From Sodiomyces alkalinus F11 (taxonomy: Eukaryota; Ascomycota; Sordariomycetes; Glomerellales; Plectosphaerellaceae), in contig NW_021167079.1 in the NCBI RefSeq assembly GCF_003711515.1, positions 4,383,360-4,447,359 on the forward strand: 64,000 bases of DNA, given 5' to 3'. This document shows positions 11,375 through 23,068 of this stretch, piece after piece. The stretch's first letter is position 1; every line of letters starts with the position of its first letter. The notes under the pieces are model-generated. The model did no database searches. It was not told the origin of the DNA and saw only the letters and a list, made by a program, of their open reading frames with translations. A program made the translations under genes and the position numbers.

Positions 11375-12081
11375 ATGCAATCTATCTCATTTTTTATGGG
11401 TTTGTTTTATTCTTTTTTTTTTTTTTTTTTTTTTTTTTACCCCCCCGTGCTCAACCCTGCCTCAACAGTGGGCGTTGGGAGAAATGTCGGAATTCGTTGG
11501 ATATGTCAAAGGGATGGCCCAATTACCTTGTTTAGCTGTTCTGCGGAGTACTTGGGCGAAAGCAGTCGAGGTTTGTACCTTAAGGTAGATGGATAGCTCT
11601 GCAAATCAACGGTTGAAGCGTGGAGCTTTTACCTGAGGTCGTTCTGGGCCCAGCCAAGCGAGTTTGAGTCGCGTACCTTCCAGTAGCCAGGGGTCAACGA
11701 AGGCCGCCGACGTGCGATCGGACCGGTGATTATTTGTCCACGAGAAAACCCCTTCGCCGCAGGGCAGAGAAATATAATGCCAGCCAAGCCAATCTCCGAA
11801 CAAAAGCTTTCTTCTTGTCGCAATTTCTGCTCAAAAATACTTTACCCAACCTGGCCCGGAGGAATGTATGTCATCAGATCAAGGTTTCGTACCTGGTGGA
11901 TAAGGTAGGTAAGGTTCCTTGATCTGTATGCTTACGTAATGTTCAAGGTGTGTCGCTACGCGGTCGGAGAAAAAAAGCTTCAAGCAGCTCGTCGTCCAAA
12001 CTGCAATACGCAACGACGACCATCAACACCATCAATCCTCATCCCTCCCACACACGCATTTACAACTCCAAATCAGAAACG
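11375..12081. other. intergenic between the Smr gene and TIM9
   Basis: Contains a long T homopolymer (11413-11438) just after the Smr stop codon, then sequence with no recognisable frame. An ACGACGACCATCAACACCATC-like leader rich in C and A sits immediately upstream of the TIM9 ATG. Confidence 0.5.
11413..11438 (+). repeat. poly(T) homopolymer, about 26 nt
   Basis: An uninterrupted T run in the presumed 3' UTR of the Smr gene. Its length is prone to replication and sequencing error. Confidence 0.9.
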
Positions 12082-12604
12082 ATGGACGGGTGCGTCTTCT
12101 CCCATATTTGATGTGCTTCTTGCGCCCTTCACTATCCAGCCGATTTTGCTAACAAGGACTCACCGGTGAAATCAGCTTGAACAAGCAAGAAGAAACCCTG
12201 CTCCAGCAGCGCCTCCAGAAGCGTCAGATGAAGGAGTTCCTGACCGTAAGCCGTACCTCGCTTGTCAAACACGCCTCCCGCTCCCCTTGCTCTGGACTTG
12301 GTCTCCGCGGATGGAGACACGCTTCTCGTCCAAAGCCCTCCCCTCCGTCCAATTCATGCACTAGCTTCTTCTTCATGTGGTCGCAAGCTAATCTCGGTGC
12401 TTCCACGAACAACAGATCTACAGCAACTTGGTTGACTCCTGCTTTTCTTCGTGCGTCGACGACTTCACATCCAAGACCCTCGCCTCCCGGGAGTCAGGCT
12501 GCATCTCCCGCTGCATCCAGAAACAGATGGCCGCGCAACAACGCGTGGGAGAGCGTTTCCAGGAACTCAATGCCGAGATGACTGCCAAGATGCAGAGTCA
12601 GTAA
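12082..12604 (+). CDS. TIM9: mitochondrial intermembrane-space chaperone Tim9
   Basis: Three exons, 12082-12089, 12176-12245 and 12416-12604, total 267 nt, 88 residues, the usual size of Tim9. The first exon holds only 8 bases (ATG GAC GG), and GLNKQEE follows after a GT-AG intron with a perfect CTAAC branch site. The protein carries the small-Tim twin CX3C signature: CFSSC, 15 residues, CISRC. It also has QMKEFLTIYSNLVDSC before the signature and RVGERFQELNAEM after it, both specific to Tim9 rather than Tim8, 10 or 13. Tim9 pairs with Tim10 in a hexamer that escorts hydrophobic carrier precursors across the intermembrane space to the TIM22 complex. The four cysteines form two internal disulfides through the Mia40 pathway. 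All splice phases agree and the stop is TAA at 12602-12604. Confidence 0.95.
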
Positions 12605-13263
12605 TCTTTTTTCTGCGGCTCCTTATTTCACGATACGCAAGCAGGTACTATTACTGCATGATAAACACCGAGAGGGACGGGCACTGGGATGATTAAGGCG
12701 TGTCTGTGTTCTCCGTTTTCCCGTCGACAACATTATCGACGCTGTACAACAAAACCAAATGCTAGGGGGGTGGATGAAGTGAATGGTCACAGAGACGAGA
12801 AGGAGACCTGGCAGGTTTCTTGAATCGTCTTGACTCGACCCCTAAAATAACAGGGCGGCCGATCATTCCGACTTGTACCATATCAACGGAAAGGACAATC
12901 AGGCATAGAACTCTTCTATTTATTGTATCTGATACATCTATAACCTATCATGTTTCCAATTACCGTCCCAGTGTTACCGACTCCCAACTTGCGCCATTAC
13001 ACTGGATCGACTCACGTGTAGAGAACATGGTTTACGCCACAAGAAACCCTAGGTTATCATCGTGACACTCGAGCACCAGGGCTACGTGGCTAAGTAAGGT
13101 AAGGTGGGTACGCAGGTCGTTGCATGAACCTCTTGACGGCTATTGCTGAAAATAAACACGTTGTTCAACGCCCCCCCTCCGGGACACCGTTTTATTTCTA
13201 AACAAATTCCCGTTCCCATCCGTGACCGGGCAAGCCACCAAAATTCCCTCGGCTCCCGAACGC
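12605..13263. other. convergent intergenic region TIM9 / NUP188
   Basis: Presumed 3' UTRs of the two convergent genes. It includes a short AAGTAAGGTAAGGT motif near 13090 of the kind scattered through the intergenic DNA here. No gene is seen. Confidence 0.5.
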
Positions 13264-16200
13264 TCATTCCAAGTCTTCGCTCAAGACATCCCTCGCAGTT
13301 TCAAGCTGCGAAATAACCCTCGCCTCGAGCAAGTTGCTGGGACCGCCCTCATCCGCAGTCGCCCCACCGTTCCCGTTCCCCGTCGTCATCCCCCGCCACT
13401 CCACCTCGCGCTGCCCCAAGGGTAGGAGCCGCTCCTTCAACAGTTTGCGGCTGGCAAGCCAAAAGTCCACGTTCTCCAGCATCGACGCCGCATCCCACTG
13501 CACCCCGGGGATGTCCCGACTGTTGTTGACGCGCAGGGCGGCGATGACCTTGGTGAGGAGGGCGAGCGAGTGGATCTCCGACACGGCAAGCAGCGTCACG
13601 TAATGGGGTCCCTCGCGGGACGCCGTGCGGCTGGCGCCGGGGGCTTCGAAGCGCTCCACGCTCGTCTTGAGGAGGTGGGGGAATTGGTTCAGCACGTAGG
13701 CGACCTCGGGCGCCACCGTGCCGCCAAGCACGGTCAGGAGGTTGAGCAACAGCGGCAGGACGCCCTTCGCCCAGATGCTGTAGCACCGTTGAGCGCCAAC
13801 GACCTCCGAGAAAGGCGAGACGATGCCTTTCCGCATCAAGTTCGTAATGTTCGCCGATGTCAAGTGGCTCAGCAGACCATCGGCCGCCAGCTGTTCCGCC
13901 ACCATGGGAAGCGTCGAGAGTTCCAGGAGGAAGAGCAAGCTGAGCTCGCCGTAGATGGGGTCGCCATCGACTGTCAGTTTATCGGACCAGGAGAACAGCG
14001 CCGTAGCTGCGTGCATAACGTCATACGAAGCCATGATGTTCAGAATCTGTGTTTGACACTGATCCAGCCCCGGCATGCGAAGGGAGGCTTGGAGAATGGC
14101 CGTCAGTAGGGCCAGATCCTGCGGCGCCACCGCTGCCTCCGACTCATGCACCAGCGTCACCAGCGTTCTGAAGCCTTTGGCCACCACGTTGGCAAGGAGG
14201 TTCAGAATCGTCTGTGTCAAGGCAGGCGACGACCCATTCGCCCCCAAGCTGGGTGCCTCGGGCCCGTCCTTTCTGTCGGCTAGACGGAGCCTCAAAACAA
14301 TGTATACTGTTTTGAGGATGGTGCGGTAGTACTCGATCGAGTCGGCTCCAAACGGATCTTGAATGGCACCAAGCACACCGAAGAGGCTGCCCAGGAGTTT
14401 ATACACGTCTTGCGGCGTTATGGGGCTCCCGACAAGGCGCTTGAGGAGCATCAATGCTAGGTTGGCTCGATCCTCGACGATCCTCAAGAAGATGTTCTCG
14501 GGACCCTGCACCGACTGATTGGCGTCTAGACACTGCAGCGCAACTTGAAGCATCTGCTTATGAACTGTCTCGTTATCTGGAAGGCAGCTGTTTAACTCGA
14601 GAAGCAAGAACTCCCATGCATGGAACAGCGACTAGATTACGGTTAGCCAAGTTTTCGCGCATTTCCGGTAGTCAGGAAGGAAATACTCACAATCTGTGCG
14701 TCAACGAGGGATAAGTTGGCATTGGCAATGGCCATCTCGTTCCGGAACCCATCGTCTCGCCGCCCATGCCAACCAGGATCGAAATCGAGCATCTCGTTCG
14801 CACGATCCAGGGCATAGAAGTACTCCTTTCCGAGCTCGCGGGGCTCCAGTAATGTCCGCTTGAGGCTGTCCAACGACACGCAGGGGTATTTAGACGAGAA
14901 ATTTCTAGCAAAATTGTTGTGAAGTGAGTTGTTGTAGCTGGCAACCTCAACGCCATCTCGCAGATAATAGTCGAGGTCGCTGATGAGACTGTTCGCCAGT
15001 TCTTTCGAGTGACCCATCTGGCGCTGGTGATATAGTTGCATGGCAAAAATATCTGCAACATAGGCGGCCATTTTGGCTTCCAGTGCGGCTCTTGTAGTAT
15101 CGGATTTGGCGACAACTGAGGCGGTCTTCAGATCCTTGATGAAGCGGCGCAGCGAGGCAAAGTAAGACGACTCTTTCCGCATGCTGAATATCGTCCATGG
15201 CCAGTTATTCTGTGCCGAGGCAACAAAGTCTAGGACCCGTAGAGCTTCAGACCTGTCCAGTTCGTTGATCGACTCCAGTTTGGCCAACGCCGTCTGGAAA
15301 ACAGACTTCGACACTGCCGCCGAAGAGCCATTGTCCCCATTCTGTGCGTCCCTGGGAGTCCTCCCAGTGAGCAGACAGTTCGACATCCATTGCTGGCGGT
15401 TCTGTACAATGATGCTGAAGAAACGCCACGTATCCTGAACCTCGGAAGGTAGTAGAAACGGCTTCCCCAACCTTGACAGAAGTTGAAGGAATGCCCGTGA
15501 AAGCAGAGGTCCAAGGTAACCAAACAGGGACCGGGGATCGCCACTGACCGTGGCAGCATTGAGAACGAGAGCTCCAAGTAGCGACATGGCTGGGCGCTTG
15601 AACTCCTCATCTGCTGCGATCAACCTGGCGAAAAGGGGAGTCGCTTTGAATAAGTACGTCTCGAATGCGGCCGACGACCGCTCGAGGAGGGCAGCAACAC
15701 GCAACAGAGACGTGGCAAGATTCATTGTCGAGATCACTTGTCCTCGGATAGCATGGAGCTTGCCGGCGTAAAGTGTCGAGTCCGGGATTTGGAGGCCGGA
15801 AATCCAGGTCCCGAGTAGGGCTTGGAATCTGAGAGAACCACTAGAAGCGGCCAGGAAGGACTCGACAACGTAGTCAGCTGCTGGCTGCAGACAGGTAGTG
15901 AGGGACTGTGGGTCGTGATGACCCCCCATGGCATAGGCGTCGATCATGAGTCTGTCCATAAGAGGAACGAGGGTCTTCATCAACAGTGTCTGGTGCACTT
16001 CCGAAGGAAACCGCCAGGTTGCGGAGCTCTCAAAAATATCGACGGCAGCTTGGGCGATCGCAAGGGTCACGGTCGCCAGGATTTTGTCCGCAACACCGAC
16101 CCAGACGTTGTTTGACACCTTCTGGCGTCCGACAAGCTTGTCGCCTGACTTCCGCTGAGCTGCGCTCTTCATCACGCTGCCCACGAGGCTGGAGAAGAGT

Positions 16201-18947
16201 CGTACTGTAGACAAGAGAAACTCGAACCGGTCAGGTGAAAGATCGAGGTTTCCCACGAGCCTCGCCAACTTGCCCGCCCGCGACTCAGAGTTCAAAAGCT
16301 CGCACCGCGCCATGTAAGCCCAAACCCGAGTGGGACATAGAGGTAACACTGAGTCCAGGAATTGGACGCATGCATGTAATACCAGGATTCCGGGCCCATC
16401 GGCGGTTGCCTGGTCGTCTTGCATGTGGATATCCATGATATTGCACACAACTGAGATGATATCTTTGCTGCCTGAGGTGTATTTGCTCACATCTTCGAGC
16501 AGCTCAAGGCCCGGCTTGGGCACTGCCTCCCCTCGGAGACCTCGCTTGCGGGACTTGAGAGTCTCTGCCTGGAGGAGAGTTGCCAACAACGAGATAGCTT
16601 CGGCGGCGTCCTCAGGTGACATGTTTTCGAGCTCGGACTGATAGTTCTCAGGTGAGAGATACACCTCCAGTCGTTTGCCGAGGAATGCAAGCGCCGAGTG
16701 CTCGTATTCTAAAAGTGCGACCCTCCCCGTATCAGTAACGAAGCGCCCATAGGTCCCGGCAGGAATTCTGAGAGCGTCCTCCTCGCGGGCAATGCGTCCT
16801 CGACTGGAGATAGAGGCCACAAGAGGAATGTCGGCGAGCAAGCGGAAAGTGTTCGTGTTTTCCTCCTCCTGGGCGAGTTCAAAGTCTTGGAAGTCGTCTG
16901 GTAGGACAAAGGTGAGAGAGGGTGTTTTGCGGAGGATGTTGACGACGACATCGGCACTTTCGTCAGTCGCAGAAGGACTGGCAAGCGCGCGGGAAAAGTT
17001 CAAGAAGGGCAAGAACTCGAAGGGATAACGACTAAAGGCCGGATATAAGTAACACTCCAGAGCGGTTGTGTCTTGGAGAACGTTGTAAGCCACATCGGGT
17101 GATGGACGAGAGCTGCTTGGAGAGAGGTCGAGATCCCAGTAGCCCTGTCCAACTGAGAGGATGGAGAGGAGGGCAGTGACCGGATCTGATTGATAGCCCA
17201 CAGGAGGATACGTTGCCTTCAAGAAGTCGATGAAGGTAAGTCGTATTCGGGAAGCTACCGAGGACGAAAAGCTGCCCTGATTCGGGTCGCAGGCAGCCAC
17301 TGTCATCTGAGATAGGACATCGTATAAGCCACCTTGCGATGTAACAGCTTGTGCGAGGCTTTCAATGACGTGAGTGTCATCTTTCAGGCCAGAAGCAACG
17401 AGAAAACCATCAAAGGGCAACCCGTCTAGTGAAACAATGCTCCCCGCCGAAAGCCGACGGCCTGAGCTGGGTCGTAGCAGCGCCCCTGACTCGAAGGTTT
17501 CCTGTGACTTCTGGTTCTGCAGGGTGTCTCTCTTTTCCGACCGCTCGCTATGGGACACGACCATACGGTGCGAGATGACGGCCCAGGCAAAGATGACGGG
17601 GCTCTGGCTCTCACAGCCGGCTCCAGCTGCGGTGAGAATGGCATCATGGATCTTGCCCAGAACCTCTGGCGAGCTCAAGTACGGGTTGTTCTCCTCGGGG
17701 TGCAGGTCTACTTCTTGCGCCAAGAAGGCCATTGACCTTGTTGGGTTCAGCAGCCTCAAGCATATCGCGCATATTAAGATTTGGATAGGCAAAACCAGAG
17801 AATTGATGCTTTCGTGCACCTGTTTCCATGTAAGCTGAGGAAGTTCATATGGAGGATTGGCATCACCCTTACCAGAGTAATCCCATTCAAGAAAACGTAA
17901 GCCTCCATCAAGCTGAACCATTCCATCACTGTCTCGGGCGCAGCGAACGAATCGGATGTGCGGTCGAGAGCTTGGAAGATAACTGAAAGGGTATGGACAA
18001 GTTCCGTAAGCAGGGTCCGCTGCCAATTCAGATCTGTGTCTTCTGCCTGAAGACTGTTGTCGTTGATTTCCTTCTCGAAACCGTTCGCGAGGCTGTCGAT
18101 AATCCGCGTGAGCGCCTTCATATTATTTGCAATAAGAGTCTCGTCCGAACTGGACGGATCTCCCAGGGAAGGGTAGGACGGCTCGGAGGAATTTCGACCA
18201 GACGTGATTTGTTTTGCTTCACTGCATAATGTCTCGCCGTGGATCAAGTCTGCCGTCATAACAAGGTAACGACGTTCGGAGAGGTAGGTCTGAAAGATGC
18301 GCAATCGTCGTGCCTCCTCCGTTCCGAAGTCCGCCCATATCGCATCGGCATCCCTCGTGGCTCCCGGTATCGGGACTAGGCTCGAAGACTGCGCGTTACT
18401 AACCCCAACGGCTTCTTGTAGGTTTATGGCATCTTGAATGGACAGGGGTCCGGTAAGCTGACTGGCAGGTCTCGACTGGCACTCGACAATGACAACTCGG
18501 AGCGCGGATACGAGGTTAATGTTGGCGGCCTTGCTCAGCCAGGTTGCGTCTGCTTTGATGACGTTGGTGTCATAATGTTCATTTTTTGTAGGAGTAACGT
18601 GAATGGCAGCGGTCCGAGTTTCAAAGTCGGATTTCGTCGTATCGCTCGGCGCCGCGAAGGCTAAGCTTGGGTCTTGAAGGAGGGATCGAACATGGTCGTC
18701 CGCGAGGAATTGTGCAAGGGTCTCGGTATGGCGAAGCGCCCCGGAGCTATCTGTCAAAGCTGCAGCAACAAGTTTCCAGGAGCTGGGTTGAGGAATGTTA
18801 GTAGAATTGTTCGTATGGGCCAAAAGCAAACAAACGACGGGACTTGAAAGCGATGGAAAAACTAAGGACCACGAACAGAATGACAGTGTCGCCCTTCAGG
18901 CATTCTTCCACAGGGGGGAAGTAAAGTCGATCCGACACTGGAGCCAT
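13264..18947 (-). CDS. NUP188: nucleoporin Nup188
   Basis: Four exons on the minus strand: 18947-18877, 18782-17873, 17819-14691 and 14631-13264. The total is 5478 nt, 1825 residues, close to the roughly 1850 residues of filamentous-fungal Nup188. Nup188 is a large alpha-helical solenoid scaffold of the inner ring of the nuclear pore and binds Nic96. It is identified by agreement with the fungal family along its length: an N-terminus of the type DRLYFPPVEECL ... VILSWKLVAAAL, TYLSERRYLV, FAWAVISHRM, GTYGRFVTDTGR, EHSALAFLGKRLEVY, WAYMARCELL, QWMSNCLLTGRTPRDA, NWPWTIFSMRKE, FAMQLYHQRQMG, ELGKEYFYALDRANEML, SLFHAWEFLLLELN and VLNQFPHLL. Exon 1 ends at an unusual GTTCGT donor, chosen because it alone restores the VILSWKL junction. 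The 53 nt intron 17872-17820 has a CTTAC branch. The related Nup192 was considered and rejected on these motifs. Confidence 0.94.
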
Positions 18948-19530
18948 TGCCGCCGTGCTCGAGTGCGTGCGATGCAGCCTAGAAGGGAGGTTGACTGCAT
19001 CAGGCACTGGGGCTAGGAAGAAAAAGCAGGTTGGCAGGCAGGACGCGGATCGTCGCGCATGAAGCTGTTGCTTGGTGTTGAAGCTTGGTAAAATGTACGA
19101 AGTACAAGGTACTTCCACTCTTCTGCTAGCAATTACCATACCCAGGTCTAAATAAGGTACCGATGTTTTGCCGTTACGCTTACCAAGACATCAACGGTGG
19201 AACTGTCGTGCCCCCGATTACGGAGCTCTGGGGCTACACCTTCCGAGAAGTGCCTATCAAAAATGAGTTTTGAGACACATATTGACACTGTAATTGGGTG
19301 GAGTTCCAATACAAATACACACAGTAAAATCTACGTAGACACTGTAGGAGACACACCAACTTTCGCCTTCAAGTGCTGACTCACCCGCCAGCGACCCCCT
19401 TCCTCTCACGATTGTTAGTGTAGGTATATTCTCCCCCTCAAATCTCTCTCACTGTCGTCAAACAGGAGAGCCTTCAGCACCATCAACCAACCACCCGAGC
19501 GTTGTCGTGGCGAGCTAGGCCGACTTCACC
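18948..19530. promoter_or_regulatory. divergent promoter region NUP188 / TRP1
   Basis: A 583 bp gap between two divergently transcribed genes. The TRP1 side has a CT-rich leader (cattctccccctcaaatctc-like near 19425-19455). A TGACTCA heptamer at 19376-19382, about 150 bp before the TRP1 ATG, matches the core binding site of Gcn4/CPC1-type general amino-acid control factors. This suggests cross-pathway control of tryptophan synthesis. It is a consensus match only. Confidence 0.5.
19376..19382. promoter_or_regulatory. TGACTCA, candidate CPC1/Gcn4 site upstream of TRP1
   Basis: The heptamer TGACTCA reads directly at 'gtgctgactcacccg'. In fungi this palindrome is the binding site of the bZIP activator of general amino-acid control (Gcn4 in yeast, CPC-1 in Neurospora), which is known to regulate trp genes. 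Function here is inferred from position. Confidence 0.5.
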
Positions 19531-21849
19531 ATGCCCTCCTCTTCCGGCACCGATATCATTGACCACTCGCCCCATCATCCAGACCCTGCGCCGCCAATCC
19601 CTTCAGCCTCCAACCTCATCCTTATTGACAACTACGACTCGTTCACGTGGAATGTCTACCAGTACCTCATCCTCGAGGGCGCGACCGTCACTGTCTACAG
19701 AAACGACAAGATGACGCTCGAGGAGCTTATCGGCAAAAACCCCACCCAGCTAATCATCAGCCCTGGTCCTGGTCACCCCGCCACCGACTCGGGCGTCAGC
19801 CGTGATGCAATCCGGCACTTTGCTGGCAAGATCCCCGTCTTCGGTGTCTGCATGGGCCAGCAGTGCATCTTTGATGTTTACGGAGGAGAGGTTGGGTCTG
19901 CTGGCGAGTGGCTGCACGGAAAGACGTCCCCTCTGACCCATGATGGCAAGGGTGTCTACGCCGGTCTCGGCCAAGGTCTCCCCGTCACCCGATATCATTC
20001 CCTCGCTGGCACCCACGTCACCCTCCCAAGCTGTCTGGAAGTGACATCCTGGGTGTCCAAGCCTGACGGCTCACCTGGCGTCATTCAGGGAGTGAGGCAT
20101 CGAGAATACACCATCGAGGGAGTTCAGTTTCATCCGGAGAGTATTCTCACAGCCGAGGGACGGACTATGCTGAAAAACTTTCTGCATATGCAGGGTGGCA
20201 CATGGGAGGAAAATGCTCGCCTTCAGAAGCTGTCTGGGACCAACGGTGCTCCTGGCTCGGCCCCGGCCCCTGCGCCTCCCCCTTCCGGCAAGAAAAACAA
20301 TATTCTGCAGCAGATATACGCCCGTCGAAGGGAGGCTGTCGCTGCCCAGAAACAGGTTCCTTCACAAAGGTTTGCCGACCTGCAAGCCACTTACGACTTG
20401 AACGGTGCACCACCCCAAGTCCCCTTGGTCGAGCGTCTGCGTCAGACCCCGTTCGATGTTGCGCTCATGGCCGAGATAAAGCGTGCCTCCCCATCAAAGG
20501 GCATCTTCGACCTCAGCATCAGTGCACCGACCCAGGCCCTGAAGTATGCCTTGGCTGGGGCCAGCGTCATTTCGGTCCTCACCGAGCCCGATTGGTTCAA
20601 GGGCAGCATTGAGGATCTCAGGGCTGTCAGGCAAGTGTTGAACGGCATGCCCAACAGGCCAGCCATCCTCAGGAAAGAGTTCATTTTCGAAGAGTATCAG
20701 ATTCTGGAGGCCAGACTAGCCGGTGCTGACACGGTATTGCTCATTGTGAAGATGCTCAGCGCCGAAGAGCTGGAGAGGCTGTACAAGTACTCCTTGTCGC
20801 TCAGTATGGAGCCGCTTGTTGAAGTGCAGAATGCGGAGGAGATGACAGCAGCCCTCGAGCTGGGGTCCAAGGTCATCGGCGTAAACAACCGGAACCTCGA
20901 GAGCTTCGAGGTCGACATGAACACGACGAGCCGGCTACGAAGCATGGTGCCGGAGAACACCATCATTTGCGCCCTGAGTGGCATTAACACCTATCAGGAT
21001 GTCACGCTGTGCAAAAACGACGGTGTGAACGCCGTCCTTGTGGGCGAGGCCATCATGAGGGCACCAGATGCCAGCAAGTTCATTCGGCAGCTGTGTTCTG
21101 GATCAGATGCTGGACCCGATCGAGAAAAGCCGCAGCCGCTCCTCACGAAGATTTGCGGCACCAGGTCCGCCGAGGCCGCGCTGGAGGCTGCAAAGGCGGG
21201 CGCCGATTTTGTAGGCGTCTGCTTGGTTCCCGGGGCGAAACGATGTATCTCCGACGAGACTGCCATGGCCATATCAGAGGCCATCCATTCTTACACATCG
21301 TCAAATTCGGGGGCTGAAGATGCAGTAGATATTATCCCCGCGACGGGCGCTGTCGATTACTTCGCTGGTGCACTCAGGAGACTACCCAGGCGGCGGCCTT
21401 TGCTTGCCGGCATCTTCCAGAACCAACCGTTAGACGAGGTCTTGGAGAAACAGAAGCGCTTCAATCTGGACATGGTTCAGCTCCATGGGGATGAGCCGGT
21501 GGAGTGGGCAAGTCAGATCCCTGTCCCCGTCATTCGCTGCTTCAAACCTGGCCAGGTAGGAGTCGGCCTACGTGGCTACCATACTCTGCCCCTATTGGAT
21601 TCCGGCGCCGGATCTGGGAAGCTGCTAGATGTGTCGAGCGTCAAGGAGACGCTGGCCAAGGACCCTGAACTTCGGGTTATCCTGGCCGGTGGGCTGAACC
21701 CCGATAACGTAGTGGAAGCTGTTCGCGCAGTGTGTGAGTTTGGGGGGAGGGTTGTCGGCGTGGATGTCAGCAGCGGTGTTGAGGAAGATGGGAAACAGAG
21801 TCTGGAGAAAATCAGGGCATTTGTCGAGGCAGCGAAGAGCTACCGGTAG
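19531..21849 (+). CDS. trp-1: trifunctional tryptophan enzyme: GATase / IGP synthase / PRA isomerase
   Basis: A single uninterrupted frame of 772 residues, the usual size of ascomycete trp-1/trpC, starting at ATG in a CACC-ATG context. Domain 1 (about 25-230) is the glutamine amidotransferase subunit of anthranilate synthase: [16 protein letters not shown], nucleophile Cys107 in GVCMGQQC, and HPES with His201 and Glu203 completing the triad. Domain 2 (about 255-525) is indole-3-glycerol-phosphate synthase with [11 protein letters not shown] (Lys317) and [12 protein letters not shown]. Domain 3 (about 537-772) is phosphoribosylanthranilate isomerase with KICGTRS (catalytic Cys542), QLHGDEP and [12 protein letters not shown]. 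The protein therefore supplies the amide transfer for anthranilate synthesis with the separate TRP2-type subunit, plus two later steps of the pathway. All signature residues checked are present, so the enzyme should be active. Cross-pathway control is suggested by an upstream TGACTCA. Confidence 0.98.
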   Translation: MPSSSGTDIIDHSPHHPDPAPPIPSASNLILIDNYDSFTWNVYQYLILEGATVTVYRNDKMTLEELIGKNPTQLIISPGPGHPATDSGVSRDAIRHFAGKIPVFGVCMGQQCIFDVYGGEVGSAGEWLHGKTSPLTHDGKGVYAGLGQGLPVTRYHSLAGTHVTLPSCLEVTSWVSKPDGSPGVIQGVRHREYTIEGVQFHPESILTAEGRTMLKNFLHMQGGTWEENARLQKLSGTNGAPGSAPAPAPPPSGKKNNILQQIYARRREAVAAQKQVPSQRFADLQATYDLNGAPPQVPLVERLRQTPFDVALMAEIKRASPSKGIFDLSISAPTQALKYALAGASVISVLTEPDWFKGSIEDLRAVRQVLNGMPNRPAILRKEFIFEEYQILEARLAGADTVLLIVKMLSAEELERLYKYSLSLSMEPLVEVQNAEEMTAALELGSKVIGVNNRNLESFEVDMNTTSRLRSMVPENTIICALSGINTYQDVTLCKNDGVNAVLVGEAIMRAPDASKFIRQLCSGSDAGPDREKPQPLLTKICGTRSAEAALEAAKAGADFVGVCLVPGAKRCISDETAMAISEAIHSYTSSNSGAEDAVDIIPATGAVDYFAGALRRLPRRRPLLAGIFQNQPLDEVLEKQKRFNLDMVQLHGDEPVEWASQIPVPVIRCFKPGQVGVGLRGYHTLPLLDSGAGSGKLLDVSSVKETLAKDPELRVILAGGLNPDNVVEAVRAVCEFGGRVVGVDVSSGVEEDGKQSLEKIRAFVEAAKSYR

Positions 21850-23068
21850 GGTTAGAGAATTTACGGGTAGTTTCAAATGGTTGTACTTGTTCCACGACAG
21901 TCGTAGTTGTCCATCAGCGTCTCTGATTTTGCTTGCCAGTGCTTTCTCATCGGCAATGTGGCTTTGTCTCTGACTTCCATCGTGATTTTTCGTCTACCAT
22001 GAGCACCTCGGGTCGTCATCCCCCACTGGCCGCCTTCCATTTCAGATCTTTATAGGATGATATTTCCACCTTGAGTATCTTTGTCCAGTTATGCCCAACG
22101 AGACCGCATTGACAGTAACAGAATAAACTACTCACTCTCTTGCTGCGACGACTTTTTGGGCAACTGGTTTCGATTATCCTAAGCTTCTACTTGGTGTATA
22201 TCATTTGCTAGATATACCTCATCTGCTGCGTCTTTTCTCGGAAAGTCTCTCTACCGTGGTCGTGTCGTCGTGGACAGACCACGTACCTCCTAGCCACGAG
22301 CACTCCGGGCCTTCTAGGCGTAGACCAGACATGATGTCTTCAGCTTCGTCTCATTTATTGTAGGTCAGACTCTAGGAATCCAATTTCGATCTGCGAGAAA
22401 GCTGCAGTTGGCGCAAACAGCCAAATATTTGGTACGGTTTCTTGGGAGTACTTTCTCTCGCCGGTTTGTGCCTTCTTGTCTGGAAGGCTTGGGGTCTGCG
22501 CAACTTCACATATCTCGGAAGTCTACACCATCCTTCTCTTGCAGTCTCTTGCAGCTTTTTCTGGGCCTTCCTTATAACTAGTTGCTGGTGGTTCCCGTCT
22601 TGAGGCCTAGCCTGGAAGGAGGTAAACCTCGGATCGAGAATTTGTCGAACGCCTCCTTTTCGAATATCTACGGCAATTCCCTGGCAGTTGCCTTCATCCG
22701 CGCCTTGGCTAAGTGACCTTACTCTCTATCGTTGGTGCTGGTGTGGTTGAACCAGTTTCAAGACTCTTTCTTCACGGTGTCCTTGCCTTGAAATCGGGGG
22801 TCCTCAACCGCTTCCTGCTACACCTCGACTGCTGGTGTACCCTAGACATCATACCAGGCTACATCGCCAACTCGAGTCCAGGCTCTCAGTATTTCAATGG
22901 ATAAAGAATCCAAGTATAGTTCTTTCAACCACGTCCAGATGTACTAGTCAACATATACTAGGGCCCAAATATTCTCCCATATAGACAGTCAAACTTAAGT
23001 CAGAAGATCTCCAAAATCGCCGCCATATTCCCTCTGGACAAAGGAGGTCCTTTATATAAGGAGTCAAC
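21850..23068. other. 1.2 kb intergenic region, no supported gene
   Basis: Lies between TRP1 and the BRCT gene, both on the plus strand. It contains CT-rich stretches (22480-22560) and no frame with recognisable content. Confidence 0.5.

Noticed and set aside
13349..13786. 145-codon minus-strand frame in the NUP188 3' exon
   Set aside because: It is an out-of-phase reading of a GC-rich coding exon whose true frame is well supported.
13264..18947. identification as Nup192 instead of Nup188
   Set aside because: Motifs such as CLLTGRTPRDA, GTYGRFVTDTGR and the VILSWKL start belong to the Nup188 family, and the length fits fungal Nup188.
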